Positions 7,786 through 17,522 are shown, counted from the first letter of the stretch. The stretch is 64,000 nt of DNA from Erythrobacter sp. EC-HK427 (GCF_902498745.1 NZ_LR701479.1:2380881-2444880); one strand, 5' to 3'. Notes: a model not told the origin generated them from the sequence alone. Translations and numbers: made by a program.

Positions 7786-9330
7786 TCAATACGCCCGCGC
7801 GACGTAAATCCGTTCGTCCGCCAGTTCGCCGGTGAAGATGCAGCGTCCATCCGCAGGGGGTGTGTTCATGGGCACATTGCGGAAGGTGAGCTTGAGCGCT
7901 TTCAATTGCTCGACCACAGTGTCCAGCGCCTCGCCCGTCTGCTTTTTCCACTGCACTTTCACCCAGCCGGGATATTTCGCGCTTTCCCCGAAATGCGCGG
8001 CGAGCGCCGCCATATCGGTGATATCGTCGCGGATATTGGCATCGCGGCGGGCCTGCGCTTCAAGGAACAGCGCCGACTGGATGTCTTCCAGCAGCGCAGG
8101 AATCGCGTCCGCCGCTTCCTCGCGCGAGGGGGACTGGAACGCGGTCTTGCCCGTATCCAAATCCCACAGCGCATCGCGGCGCAGCAGCGTCACCACGCCG
8201 TTTTCCATATCGCGCCCGCCGACTTCGACAATCACCGGCGCGCCCTTGCGCACATAGTCCCAGCGCTTTGCCGCAGCCTTGCCGGGGCGGGTATCGAGCA
8301 GCACGCGCAGCGGCTCTTTCAGCGCGGTCTTGGTTGCCAAAGCAGCGCGCAATTCTTCGCAATAGGCGATCAGCGCGGCATCTTCGGGCTTGTCGCGCAG
8401 CATGGGGAGGATCACCACCTGGAACGGTGCCAGCGCAGGCGGCACGCGCAGGCCATCATCATCGCCATGCGTCATGATCAGCCCGCCGACCATGCGGGTG
8501 GACATCCCCCAGCTGACCGTATGGCACAAAGATTCCGAGCCCTCGGCGTTCTGGTAACGGATGTTGGCAGCTGTGGCGAACGTGGTGCCGAGATAGTGGC
8601 TCGTGCCCGCTTGCAGCGCCTTGCCGTCCTGCATCATGGCCTCGATCGACCATGTCTCCTTCGCGCCGGGGAAGCGCTCGTTTTCGGGCTTTTCGCCTGC
8701 AATCACGGGGATTGCGGCGTCTTCCTCGGCAAAGGCGCGGTACATTTCGAGTGCCATCATCGTTTCGGCCTTGGCCTCTTCCGCATCGGCGTGCGCGGAG
8801 TGGCCTTCCTGCCAGAGGAATTCGCTGGTGCGCAGAAACATCCGCGTACGCATTTCCCAGCGCACCACGTTCGCCCACTGGTTGAGCCGCAGCGGCAAAT
8901 CGCGCCAGCTTTGCACCCAGCGGCTCATGGCGTCACCGATGATCGTTTCCGAGGTCGGGCGCACCACCAGCGGCTCTTCCAGCTTCGCTTCGGGATCGGG
9001 GATCAGCCCGCCCTTCCCGTCGGCAATCAGCCGGTGGTGGGTGACAACCGCCATTTCCTTGGCGAACCCGTCCACGTGTTCCGCCTCGCGGGAGAAATTG
9101 GCGAGCGGGATGAAGATCGGGAAGTAGGCATTCTGTACCCCTGCCCGCTTGATCCGGTCATCCAGCAGGCGCTGCATCCGTTCCCAGATGCCATAGCCCC
9201 ACGGCTTGATGACCATACAGCCGCGCACCCCAGATTCCTCGGCCATATCGGCGGCGGAGATGACTTCCTGATACCATGCGGCGAAATCGTCCTCGCGCTT
9301 GGTGTTGAGGGCATGGCGGATGGCAGACAT
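7786..9330 (-). CDS. proS: Prolyl-tRNA synthetase, archaeal/eukaryotic type
   Basis: This enzyme charges tRNA-Pro. The 514-residue protein is the short type without an editing insertion: class II motif 2 (RWEMRTRMFLRTSEFLWQEG) and motif 3 are followed by an anticodon-binding domain and a zinc-less C-terminal domain ending in Tyr (IYVARAY), a hallmark of the archaeal/eukaryotic form that occurs in many alphaproteobacteria. The start at 9330 (MSAIRHALNTKRED) matches the family; the frame stays open upstream to about 9627 but that part overlaps phaR. Lack of the editing domain implies dependence on a free-standing editor or none. Confidence 0.96.
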   Translation of the reverse strand: MSAIRHALNTKREDDFAAWYQEVISAADMAEESGVRGCMVIKPWGYGIWERMQRLLDDRIKRAGVQNAYFPIFIPLANFSREAEHVDGFAKEMAVVTHHRLIADGKGGLIPDPEAKLEEPLVVRPTSETIIGDAMSRWVQSWRDLPLRLNQWANVVRWEMRTRMFLRTSEFLWQEGHSAHADAEEAKAETMMALEMYRAFAEEDAAIPVIAGEKPENERFPGAKETWSIEAMMQDGKALQAGTSHYLGTTFATAANIRYQNAEGSESLCHTVSWGMSTRMVGGLIMTHGDDDGLRVPPALAPFQVVILPMLRDKPEDAALIAYCEELRAALATKTALKEPLRVLLDTRPGKAAAKRWDYVRKGAPVIVEVGGRDMENGVVTLLRRDALWDLDTGKTAFQSPSREEAADAIPALLEDIQSALFLEAQARRDANIRDDITDMAALAAHFGESAKYPGWVKVQWKKQTGEALDTVVEQLKALKLTFRNVPMNTPPADGRCIFTGELADERIYVARAY

Positions 9331-9409
9331 GGCTAAAGGGTCCCGTCCCGAGATGAAGCTGTGGTGAAAGGTATTGGCGCGACACGCGGCGCGTGTCGAG
9401 AAGGCGGAA

Positions 9410-9976
9410 TTATTCCCCGAGCTGGTCGAGCTTGCGCTGCATTTCGGCCATTTGTGCGCGTAGCGTCGTGATATCCTCGCGCGCCGTCGGCTCCTCGGCT
9501 GATGCCGCTGGCTTGGGAGCCGCCGCAGCCGTGGGCATGAAAGCACTCGCCGCCGCGGTGAACATGGCCAGGTTTTGCTCGGCCATGCGCGCGAAAGCCT
9601 GCGGGTCCAAGCTGGCCTTGAACGCATCCTGCAAAGACGATTGGTTGCTCTGGAAATTGGCCATCGCCGCTTCGAGATAGGGCGGCATCATCGCTTGCAT
9701 CGAATTGCCGTACATCCCGATCAATTGGCGCAGGAAGCTAACGGGCAGCATATGCTCCCCATTGGCCTCTTCTTCCATGATGATCTGGGTCAGGATCGAA
9801 TGGGTGATGTCATTGCCCGTCTTGGCATCGAGCACCTGAAAATCGACCCCTTCGCGCACCATGCGGGCGAGGTCTTCCAATGTAATGTAGCTTGACGATT
9901 GGGTGTTGTAGAGCCGCCTGTTGGCGTACTTCTTGATGACGACCGTATCTGAGCTCGCTTCCGCCTTATCGGCCAT
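9410..9976 (-). CDS. phaR: Polyhydroxyalkanoate synthesis repressor PhaR
   Basis: PhaR is a DNA-binding repressor that also senses PHA granules and controls phasin genes. The 188 residues carry the DNA-binding module VVIKKYANRRLYNTQSSSYI (residues 12-31), the granule-sensing PHB_acc module (EANGEHMLPVSFLRQLIGMYG), an Ala/Pro-rich linker and a short C-terminal coiled coil (TLRAQMAEMQRKLDQL). RBS AAGGA lies 10 nt before the ATG. PHA genes themselves are not in the window. PhaR usually autoregulates, so the 79-bp upstream gap may hold its operator. Confidence 0.93.
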   Translation of the reverse strand: MADKAEASSDTVVIKKYANRRLYNTQSSSYITLEDLARMVREGVDFQVLDAKTGNDITHSILTQIIMEEEANGEHMLPVSFLRQLIGMYGNSMQAMMPPYLEAAMANFQSNQSSLQDAFKASLDPQAFARMAEQNLAMFTAAASAFMPTAAAAPKPAASAEEPTAREDITTLRAQMAEMQRKLDQLGE

Positions 9977-10055
9977 GAAGAATCCTTTTCTCTCTCTTCG
10001 CTTGCCATCTTAGCACTTGCAGCACGAATTTTGCAATTGCGGGAGAGAACTTGTC

Positions 10056-11108
10056 CTAGTTTCTCGCAAAGCGTTGGCCAAGAACGGTTAGGACTTCATA
10101 TTGGGAGAGGCCCGAACGGCGGGAGACTTCGGGCAATTCGCATGGGATTTCAAGGAAATCCCCTTCCTTGGCCGTGCTGTCGCTGGCATCGACGACAACC
10201 ATGTCCATCGATACCCGGCCGAGCAGCGGCAGCGCCCTGCCTTCGTGTTGCAATGCACAGCCAAGCCCCATCTGGCGCAGGAAGCCATCAGCATAGCCGA
10301 TGGAGACCGTCGCCGCGCGGGTCGGCCTCTGTGCCGTCCATGTGGCGTTGTAGCCGACGCAGTCGCCGGGGGCGAGGTGGCGGATTTGCAGGATGGCGGC
10401 CTCGGGAAAAGCGACTTGCCGGATGCGGCCCGCAAGCGAAGGATGCGGCACCCCGCCATACAGCGCGAGGCCGGGGCGCGTCAGATCGCAGGCGAAGTCC
10501 GCCCCGCGCGCTATGCCCGCCGAATTGGCAAGGCTCAGCCGCTTGGCCGGAACCGCCGCCGCCGCTTCACGGAAGCGTTGCAGTTGCAGCGCGTTGAGCG
10601 CGCTATCCTCGTCGGCAGAGGCGAGATGCGACATCAGCGTGTCGATGGCGAGTGCCCGAATGGCAGGATCGCCGATTTCCGAGGGCGCGATGCCCAGACG
10701 GTTGATGCCGGTATCGACCATCAGGTGGCACGGCCCTCCGCCGCTTGCCGACCACACTTGCGCCTGGTGCAGCGAGTTGATGACGGGAATGGCACCGGTC
10801 GCGCGCGCATAGGCGGCTTCCTGATCGTTTCGCACGCCATGCAGCACGCTGACGCTCGCCTGTCCCGCCAAAGTGCGGACGACTGCCACCTCGCTCCAAT
10901 GCGCGACGAAGAAACTGCGCGCGCCCGCTGCCAGCAACGCGGGCACTGCTGCCTCCACGCCTACGCCATAGGCATTGGCCTTGACCGCAGCGCCCGTCTC
11001 CGCGCTGCCCGACAGCGCGTCGAGCATCCGCCAATTGTCGGCAATCGCTGTCTGGTCGATCCGCAGGCGCAGGCTGCGCGGCGGCTCCTCAAGCAGGGTC
11101 ATCGGCAA
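10056..11108 (-). CDS. alr: Alanine racemase
   Basis: This PLP enzyme makes D-alanine for peptidoglycan. Seen are the PLP lysine in AVKANAYGVG (near residue 43), LANSAGI and the catalytic Tyr in GYNATW. The family SIGYADGFLR block is also present. At 350 residues it is of normal length. The ATG at 11108 (or the second at 11102) lies inside the end of the transporter gene, a 14-20 base overlap that points to co-transcription. The next gene downstream, phaR, begins after an 80-base gap. Confidence 0.93.
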   Translation of the reverse strand: MPMTLLEEPPRSLRLRIDQTAIADNWRMLDALSGSAETGAAVKANAYGVGVEAAVPALLAAGARSFFVAHWSEVAVVRTLAGQASVSVLHGVRNDQEAAYARATGAIPVINSLHQAQVWSASGGGPCHLMVDTGINRLGIAPSEIGDPAIRALAIDTLMSHLASADEDSALNALQLQRFREAAAAVPAKRLSLANSAGIARGADFACDLTRPGLALYGGVPHPSLAGRIRQVAFPEAAILQIRHLAPGDCVGYNATWTAQRPTRAATVSIGYADGFLRQMGLGCALQHEGRALPLLGRVSMDMVVVDASDSTAKEGDFLEIPCELPEVSRRSGLSQYEVLTVLGQRFARN

Positions 11109-12726
11109 AGTCTGTCGGCGGGCCGTCCTTAAGGCCCCACCATGCCACCGCGACCCCGAAGGCGACCACGACCCAGGTGTACCAGATACCCGAATAGATA
11201 TCGCCCGTGCGCGCCACGATGATGCTGGAAATCAGCGGCAGGAACCCGCCAAGATAGCCCGCGCCGATGTGATAGGGGATCGACATCGAGGAATAGCGGA
11301 TTTGCGCGGGGAACATTTCGGTCAACAGCGCGGCGACCGAACCGTAGGTCAGCGCGGACAACACGCCCAGCACCAGCAGCAGGCCGATAATGCCGAGAAT
11401 ACTGGCAAAGGGCGGCGACTGGCGTTCGAAATCGAAGCCATAGGGTGTCAATGCGGCGATGATGCCCTCGCTGCGCGCGGTGCCGCTATCCAACCAGTCC
11501 GCCCCGATGGGCAGCGGTTCGCCATTCACCGCAAGTCCAAGCGTATCCGCCTCTGCAATGGTGTAGCGCACTCCGTTCGCGGTCAGGGCTTCGAGGATTT
11601 TGCCGCAGTCGCTCTGTTGTGCGCCCGCCAGTTCGGCAAACGGATCGGTGGTGCATTGCTGCCCGCTCACCACCACCGGATTGTCGGTAGAAGCCTGCGC
11701 CAGTCCCGGATTGGCGAGCGAACCCATCGCCCAGAACACCGGGAACAGCAGCGCCAGCGCGCCCAGCGCACCGATGATAATCGGCTTCTTGCGCCCCACC
11801 CGGTCCGACCACTTGCCGACGATCACGTAGAACGCCATCGACAGGCTGCCCGCGATCAGCAGGATCCATTCCACCAGCCCCTGTTCCATCCGCATCGGCC
11901 CGCGCAGGAAAGACAGGCTGGAGAAGAAAGCGGTGTACCAGATCGTGGTCAGTACGCCGGTGATCCCGAACAGGGCGATGAAAATGCGCTTTTTGTTGCC
12001 GGGATAGGTGAAGCTTTCGACGAAGGGGTTGCCCGCCATCTTGCCCGCCGCCTTCATCGCCTTGAACACCGGGCTTTCGGACAGTTTCAGCCGCATCCAC
12101 AGCGAAATGCCGAGCAGGATGATCGAGAGCAGGAACGGAATGCGCCAGCCCCACGCCACGAAATCCTCCTCCGGAATGAGCGCGCGGCAGGCGAGCACCA
12201 CGAGGATCGACAACACGAAGCCGCCGACCACGCTGGCCTGGATAAAGCTGGTGTAGAAGCCGCGCTTTTCGGGGGGCGCGTGTTCGGCAACGTAAATCGC
12301 CGCTCCGCCATATTCGCCGCCCAGCGCGAGGCCCTGGATAATGCGCAGGCAGATGACGATGATCGGCGCGGCGATCCCCGCTGTTTCCACCGTAGGGATC
12401 AGGCCCACGCCCGCCGTCGCAACGCCCATCAGGGTTACCGTGACGAGGAAGGTGTATTTGCGGCCTAGCTTGTCTCCCAGATAGCCGAACAGGATCGCCC
12501 CAATGGGCCGGAAGGCGAAGCCGACCGCGAAGGTTGACCACACCAGCAGCAGGCCCAGCGTTTCGTTGTCGACATCGTAAAACGCGTCTTTGAGAATGTA
12601 GGCCAGCGTGCCGTAGATGAAGAAATCATACCATTCGAACACGGTGCCCGCGCTGCTCGCCGCGATGACGAGGCGGATTTCCTTGGCGCTTGGCTGATGT
12701 TCGGCGATGGCTGCGGTGTCCTCCAT
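11089..12726 (-). CDS. MFS transporter, metabolite:H+ symporter (MHS/ProP-like)
   Basis: This 545-residue polytopic protein has the MFS signatures GYLGDKLGRKY (loop 2-3) and GKWSDRVGRKKP (loop 8-9), with the FEWYDFFIYG N-terminal motif of the MHS family, which imports proline/betaine, dicarboxylates or similar solutes. An unusual soluble insertion of about 100 residues, roughly residues 340-440, lies between two membrane segments and contains two Cys (QQCTTDPF and SDCGKIL); it is probably periplasmic. The start is at 12726, preceded by GGGGAG. It overlaps alr. The substrate cannot be read from sequence. Confidence 0.9.
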   Translation of the reverse strand: MEDTAAIAEHQPSAKEIRLVIAASSAGTVFEWYDFFIYGTLAYILKDAFYDVDNETLGLLLVWSTFAVGFAFRPIGAILFGYLGDKLGRKYTFLVTVTLMGVATAGVGLIPTVETAGIAAPIIVICLRIIQGLALGGEYGGAAIYVAEHAPPEKRGFYTSFIQASVVGGFVLSILVVLACRALIPEEDFVAWGWRIPFLLSIILLGISLWMRLKLSESPVFKAMKAAGKMAGNPFVESFTYPGNKKRIFIALFGITGVLTTIWYTAFFSSLSFLRGPMRMEQGLVEWILLIAGSLSMAFYVIVGKWSDRVGRKKPIIIGALGALALLFPVFWAMGSLANPGLAQASTDNPVVVSGQQCTTDPFAELAGAQQSDCGKILEALTANGVRYTIAEADTLGLAVNGEPLPIGADWLDSGTARSEGIIAALTPYGFDFERQSPPFASILGIIGLLLVLGVLSALTYGSVAALLTEMFPAQIRYSSMSIPYHIGAGYLGGFLPLISSIIVARTGDIYSGIWYTWVVVAFGVAVAWWGLKDGPPTDFADDPA

Positions 12727-12758
12727 TGGCTCTCCCCTTGGGCTCTTTTGCGAGCGGG

Positions 12759-13184
12759 TTAGCGCGAAGCGGGGACGCTGGAAAGTGCTTCGCGCGCGGC
12801 CTTCCACGGCAACAGCATCGCGCCGTGGCGCGCGGGATAGTCCAGCGCGGGCGCGACCAGATCGAGATCGGGCCAATCGGGTTGCGCGCCCTCGCCCGCC
12901 AGCCATCCTGCGAGCGCATCATGCGCCGCTGCGATGGCGCTCTCGCTACGGCCCGGCGCATGGCGCGCGAAGACCGCAGCGGCGGCTTGCCCGACGGCGC
13001 AGGCGCGCGCTTGCAAGCCGATCCGGGCGATCAGGCCATCTTCGGCCAACGCCAGCTGGACAGTGACTTCGGAACCACAAGTGGTCGAGCGCGCCCGCCC
13101 CTCTGCGCAAGGCGCTGGCAAGACCGGATACTGCGCCAGCTCGACCGCGGCGGCGAGCATGGCGGGCGTGTAGAGCGCGCTCAC
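12759..13184 (-). CDS. NifU/IscU-like Fe-S scaffold-type protein
   Basis: This 141-residue protein matches the IscU/NifU N-terminal fold. TTCGSEVTVQLAL aligns with the first cluster Cys motif (xCGD/EV) and ARACAVGQAAAAVF with the second. The third Cys of active scaffolds is not visible in the C-terminal half, so it may bind a cluster differently or serve another role. The GTG start at 13184 overlaps the cvpA stop (GTGA); the reading frame is open further upstream but that part lies inside cvpA. It is co-transcribed with radA and cvpA. Sphingomonads keep this order, but its physiological role is unclear. Confidence 0.75.
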   Translation of the reverse strand: MSALYTPAMLAAAVELAQYPVLPAPCAEGRARSTTCGSEVTVQLALAEDGLIARIGLQARACAVGQAAAAVFARHAPGRSESAIAAAHDALAGWLAGEGAQPDWPDLDLVAPALDYPARHGAMLLPWKAAREALSSVPASR

Positions 13185-13711
13185 TCCGCGCTGTCTTCCA
13201 CGGCTGGTTCGCTTTGCAACTGCTCGCGCCGCTCGTCGATCAGCTGCACCATCGCCCGCGATCCTGCATCGACCAGCTGATAAGTGCGCGCCTCGGTAAT
13301 CCACTGCGGACGGCCCTGCGCGCCCCACACCGTGTCATAGCCGAGCACCAGCAGTGAGAAGGCGATGACGGTAATGATAATCCCTTTCATCGCGCCGAAG
13401 CCGAAGCCGAGCACGCGATCAATCGGGCCGAGCACCGAATTGCGCGATTTGCGCCCCGCCATGCTCGCGATCAACTTCATCCCCGCATAGGGCACCAGCA
13501 ACAGCAGCGCGAAAGCGAGGATGCTCGCGGTGATGGGCGAGCCCATGTAACCGAAAATCGCCGCCGTCAGATCGGTATGCAAATAACGGATGGCGAACAC
13601 GGCGAGCAGCCACGCGGCGAGCGAGAGCACTTCCTGCACGAAGCCGCGCATGAAACCGGCAATGGCGCCCACTCCCACAAGCAGGAGCACGATGATGTCG
13701 AAACCCGTCAT
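13181..13711 (-). CDS. cvpA: CvpA family membrane protein
   Basis: This 176-residue inner-membrane protein has four hydrophobic segments near residues 5-25, 29-48, 62-84 and 103-125. Family motifs FDIIVLLLVGVGAIAGFMRG and GFVQEVLSLAAWL are clear. CvpA proteins are linked to colicin V production and purF in enterobacteria and to envelope homeostasis more widely; the molecular activity is unknown. It starts 12 bases after radA and overlaps the next gene by four bases. Confidence 0.9.
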   Translation of the reverse strand: MTGFDIIVLLLVGVGAIAGFMRGFVQEVLSLAAWLLAVFAIRYLHTDLTAAIFGYMGSPITASILAFALLLLVPYAGMKLIASMAGRKSRNSVLGPIDRVLGFGFGAMKGIIITVIAFSLLVLGYDTVWGAQGRPQWITEARTYQLVDAGSRAMVQLIDERREQLQSEPAVEDSAE

Positions 13712-13723
13712 AGCTCCAGCGAT

Positions 13724-15091
13724 TTAGGAGCCTGCCATCACCCGGTCAACGAGCGCGGACACTCCGGCGATGTCTTTATACCCGAGCGATGCCACATCCT
13801 GCGCGCCGTCCACGGGGCCGCAGGCGCTGGCAAAGCCCAGCTTCGCCGCCTCGCGCAGCCGCAGTGAGGTGTGCGCAACGGGCCGCACTTCGCCCGAAAG
13901 CGCCACTTCGCCGAGCCAGATTCCGCTTGCGGGTAGCGGCTTGTCCGCCAGCGCGGAGATCAGCGCCGCGGCTACGGCGAGATCGGCAGCGGGGTCAGAC
14001 AGGCGATAGCCGCCCGCGACGTTGAGATAGACTTCTGCGGTGGAGAAGCTCAGCCCGCAGCGCGATTCGAGCACCGCGAGCAGCATTGCCAGCCGTCCGC
14101 TGTCCCACCCCACCACCGCGCGGCGCGGGGTTGCGCCCGATTGCAGACGGACGATGAGCGCCTGGATTTCCACCAGCACGGGCCGTGTGCCTTCCAGCGC
14201 GGGGAACACCGCGCTCCCGGCAATCGGTTCCTCCCGCCCCGATAGAAACAGCGAGGACGGGTTCGAAACTTCCTCCAGCCCCGATCCTTCCATCGCGAAC
14301 ACGCCAATTTCATCGACCGCGCCGAAGCGGTTCTTCAAGGAGCGCAGGATGCGATACTGGTGGCTGCGTTCGCCCTCGAAGCTCATCACCGTGTCGACCA
14401 TATGTTCGAGCACGCGCGGCCCGGCGATATTGCCGTCCTTGGTCACATGGCCCACCAGCACAAGGCAGGTGCCGGTCTGCTTGGCATAGCGGATCAGTTC
14501 GAACGCGCTCGCGCGCACCTGGCTGACCGTGCCGGGCGCGCCTTCGATCATGTCCGAATGCATGGTCTGAATCGAATCGACCACCAGCAAATCGGGCGCG
14601 CCATGGGTGCCGAGCGTCGTCAGAATATCGCGTACCGAGGTTGCCGCCGCGAGCCGGAGCGGTGCATCGGCAAGGCCCAGCCGCTTGGCGCGCATCCGCA
14701 CCTGCCCGGTCGCTTCCTCGCCGCTGACATACACAACATCGCCGCCGCTCTTGGCGATCTTGGCGGCGGCTTGCAGCAGCAGGGTCGATTTGCCGATGCC
14801 CGGCTCCCCGCCCATCAGGATCGCGCAGCCCGGCACCAGCCCGCCGCCCAGCGCACGGTCAAATTCGGCAAGGCCCGTCGTCCGCCGATGCAGCGGCTTG
14901 GTCGGCGCATCCAGCGCCTCGAACACAATCGAGCGCCCGCCGGTGGAAAGATCATGCTTGGCCGCAAACGTCGTTTCCGGCGCATCCTCGACCAGCGTGT
15001 TCCATTGCTGGCAATCGCCGCACTGGCCCTGCCAGCGGGTCGCGACACTGCCGCATTCGGTGCAGACATAGCGTTTTTTGGGCTTGGCCAT
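13724..15091 (-). CDS. radA: DNA repair protein RadA
   Basis: RadA is a RecA-like branch-migration ATPase acting in recombinational repair. The 455 residues show the N-terminal C4 zinc finger (CTECGSVATRWQGQCGDC), the Walker A GEPGIGKST near residue 95, the RadA-specific KNRFG motif and a Lon-protease-like C-terminal domain (after residue ~280). It is the first gene of a radA-cvpA-nifU-like unit, divergent from the patatin gene with a 109-base intergenic region that must hold both promoters. Confidence 0.96.
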   Translation of the reverse strand: MAKPKKRYVCTECGSVATRWQGQCGDCQQWNTLVEDAPETTFAAKHDLSTGGRSIVFEALDAPTKPLHRRTTGLAEFDRALGGGLVPGCAILMGGEPGIGKSTLLLQAAAKIAKSGGDVVYVSGEEATGQVRMRAKRLGLADAPLRLAAATSVRDILTTLGTHGAPDLLVVDSIQTMHSDMIEGAPGTVSQVRASAFELIRYAKQTGTCLVLVGHVTKDGNIAGPRVLEHMVDTVMSFEGERSHQYRILRSLKNRFGAVDEIGVFAMEGSGLEEVSNPSSLFLSGREEPIAGSAVFPALEGTRPVLVEIQALIVRLQSGATPRRAVVGWDSGRLAMLLAVLESRCGLSFSTAEVYLNVAGGYRLSDPAADLAVAAALISALADKPLPASGIWLGEVALSGEVRPVAHTSLRLREAAKLGFASACGPVDGAQDVASLGYKDIAGVSALVDRVMAGS

Positions 15092-15200
15092 GTGCCCGCT
15101 CTAACCGGAACATAAATGGAACGCAAGGCCACCTGAAAACCGCGCAAAAGCACCATCGCCATGCTTTGCCCGCCTGTCGCTTTGTGCCACAGTCTGGCCC

Positions 15201-17513
15201 ATGCGGCAGAAAGAGTTACGCATTGCCTTGGTGTGTTACGGCGGGGTCAGCCTCGCGGTCTATATGCACGGGGTTACCAAGGAAATCTGGAAACTCGCCC
15301 GCGCCAGTCGCGCTTTTCACGAGGCGGACGCCCCCGTGCAGGAGGGCGTCGAAGGGGTCTACCTCGCTCTCCTGCGCCGGATCGAGAGCAGCTACGCCCT
15401 GCGCCTGCGGATGTTGCCTGACATCATCACCGGCGCCAGTGCGGGCGGGATCAATGCGGTGTTCCTCGCCCAGGCGATCCATTCGGGCCAAAGCCTTGAG
15501 CCGCTGACCGAGCTGTGGCTCGACAATGCCGATGTCGAAAAGCTGGTCGATGAAGAGGCGCGGCCATGGTCGGATATGGCGTCCAAGCCCTATATGCGGC
15601 CCTTCGTGTGGTATCTCACCAACCGCCCGGGCAATGTGGTGAACGAGAATGTCGCCAAGGAAACGCGTTCCGAAGTGCGCCGGAAGATTTCCAGCCTGGT
15701 GCGGGGGCGGTGGTTCGAACCGCCCTTTTCCGGCCCCGGCTTCACGCGGCTGCTGTATAATGCGCTGCAAGCGATGGCCGAGCAGCCACACGAGGCGCCG
15801 CTGCTGCCGCCCGGCCATCCGGTCGATCTGCTGGTGACTGCCACCGATTATCGCGGCCACAAGGAGCTGCTGCGCCTCAACAGTCCGCCGGTCGTGGAGG
15901 AAACCGAGCACCGGATGCCGGTGTGCTTTCGCTCGCCCGCGCCCGTTTCCGGCGGGGAAGATCTGGCGCATAAGTGCGAGCTGACATTCGCCGCGCGCGC
16001 AACCGCGAGTTTTCCGGGCGCTTTTCCGCCGATGGGCCTTGCCGAAGTCGACGCGCTCGATCCCGGCGGGTGGAGCAACCGCCCGAACTTTCTGCGCCGC
16101 ATCATGCCTGCCCATGTCGAGCGGGGCACGGTTGACCATGTCGCGCTGATCGATGGATCGGTGCTCAACAATGCACCGTTTGAAGGCGCGATTTCGGGGC
16201 TTGGCGCGCGCCCGGCGCAGCGTGAGGTTGACCGGCGCTTTGTCTATATCGACCCCTCTCCCCGGAAAAGGGCGATGGAGCGCGGCGAGGCGGTGAAGCC
16301 GGTCGGCTTTTTCGGCGCGATCATCGGTTCCATCTCCACCATCCCGCGCGAACAGCCGATCCGCGACAATCTGGAAGTACTTGAGCAGCAGACGCGCGAG
16401 GCGCACAAGCTCCGCGATATGGTCGCCGCCTTGCGTCCCGAAGTCGAAGGTGCGGTGGAAAAGCTGTTCGGGCGCACGCTGTTCCTTGACAAGCCCACGT
16501 CCAAGCGGCTCGCCATCTGGCGCGGGCGGGCACAGGCGGCGGTGGTGGAGCAGGCGGGCTTCGCTTTCCAATCCTACGCGCAGGCGAAACTCTCCGGCAT
16601 TATCGAGCGGCTGGCCGAACTGGCGGTGCGCTCCGCCCCTGCCGCTGATGCGGTGAGCGCGCGGCAAGTGGAACTGCATTTGCGCCGGACAATCGAAGCG
16701 CGCGGTCTGGGCAAAATCGTGCATGGCAAGGGGAGCGTGAACGAGACGGCGGTCGCCTTCTTGCGCGATCACGATCTTGCCTACCGCGTGCGCCGCTTGC
16801 GCCTGTTGGCGCGGCGGCTGTCGCGCGAATGGGATGCCGATCCGGACATTCCCGACGACGATCTGGAGGCAGCGCGCGAGCAGGTCTACCGCGCGCTCGC
16901 GCTGTATTTCGAGAAGGAAGCGGCGGAGAATTTGGGGGACGGCTTTGCCGAAATCGCCGCGCGGGCGAGCGAGCAGCCGGAACTCTACCTCGCCGAACTC
17001 GCCCGCCGCCGGGCCTTGCGCGAGGCGGATACGGCGGCAGAGGAAATTCTGGCCGAAGCAATGCAGGCGATGCCCAAGGATTTGCGCCGCCGCGTGCTGC
17101 TCAGCTATCTCGGCTTTCCGTTTTACGACGTTGCCACTTTGCCGCTGCTGCGCAATGAAGGGCTGACCGAATTCGATCCGGTCAAGGTTGACCGCATCAG
17201 CCCGGACGATGCCACCACCCTGCGCGAAGGCGGCACCGAGGCAACCCTGCGCGGCACCGAATTCTTCAATTTCGGCGCGTTTTTCAGCCGCTTCTATCGT
17301 GAGAACGATTACTTGTGGGGCCGTTTGCACGGCGCGGAGCGGATGATTGACCTCGTCTGCTCCACCATTCCCGGCGGCTTTGCCGATGCCGAACGATTGG
17401 CCTTCAAGCGCGATACTTTTCTGGCGATCTGCGAGGAAGAGGCGGCGCGCGGCCTGTGTCGGCGCAGCCTGGTGGAGGAGTTGCGGGCGGAGATTGTGGC
17501 GAAGCTGGGCTGA
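15201..17513 (+). CDS. Patatin-like phospholipase with DUF3376 region
   Basis: This 770-residue protein should be a serine lipase/acyl hydrolase. The patatin domain occupies the first ~350 residues: the glycine-rich oxyanion motif YGGVSLAVYMHG, the nucleophile elbow GASAGG (Ser near residue 82) and the dyad Asp in LIDGSVLNN (near 320). The remainder is a long, mostly helical, charged region of the DUF3376 type found in patatin-like proteins of actinobacteria and sphingomonads. No signal peptide or membrane segment is evident, so it is cytoplasmic. It is convergent with dnaJ (9-base gap). Confidence 0.85.
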   Translation: MRQKELRIALVCYGGVSLAVYMHGVTKEIWKLARASRAFHEADAPVQEGVEGVYLALLRRIESSYALRLRMLPDIITGASAGGINAVFLAQAIHSGQSLEPLTELWLDNADVEKLVDEEARPWSDMASKPYMRPFVWYLTNRPGNVVNENVAKETRSEVRRKISSLVRGRWFEPPFSGPGFTRLLYNALQAMAEQPHEAPLLPPGHPVDLLVTATDYRGHKELLRLNSPPVVEETEHRMPVCFRSPAPVSGGEDLAHKCELTFAARATASFPGAFPPMGLAEVDALDPGGWSNRPNFLRRIMPAHVERGTVDHVALIDGSVLNNAPFEGAISGLGARPAQREVDRRFVYIDPSPRKRAMERGEAVKPVGFFGAIIGSISTIPREQPIRDNLEVLEQQTREAHKLRDMVAALRPEVEGAVEKLFGRTLFLDKPTSKRLAIWRGRAQAAVVEQAGFAFQSYAQAKLSGIIERLAELAVRSAPAADAVSARQVELHLRRTIEARGLGKIVHGKGSVNETAVAFLRDHDLAYRVRRLRLLARRLSREWDADPDIPDDDLEAAREQVYRALALYFEKEAAENLGDGFAEIAARASEQPELYLAELARRRALREADTAAEEILAEAMQAMPKDLRRRVLLSYLGFPFYDVATLPLLRNEGLTEFDPVKVDRISPDDATTLREGGTEATLRGTEFFNFGAFFSRFYRENDYLWGRLHGAERMIDLVCSTIPGGFADAERLAFKRDTFLAICEEEAARGLCRRSLVEELRAEIVAKLG

Positions 17514-17522
17514 GGCCCTGTC

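Noticed and set aside
10010-10018. CIRCE-like half-site TTAGCACTT near phaR
   Set aside because: The second half (GAGTGCTAA at the right distance) is absent.
15216-17330. 704-residue open frame antisense to the patatin gene
   Set aside because: Long antisense frames are expected at this GC content; the sequence lacks domains and the plus-strand gene has clear motifs.
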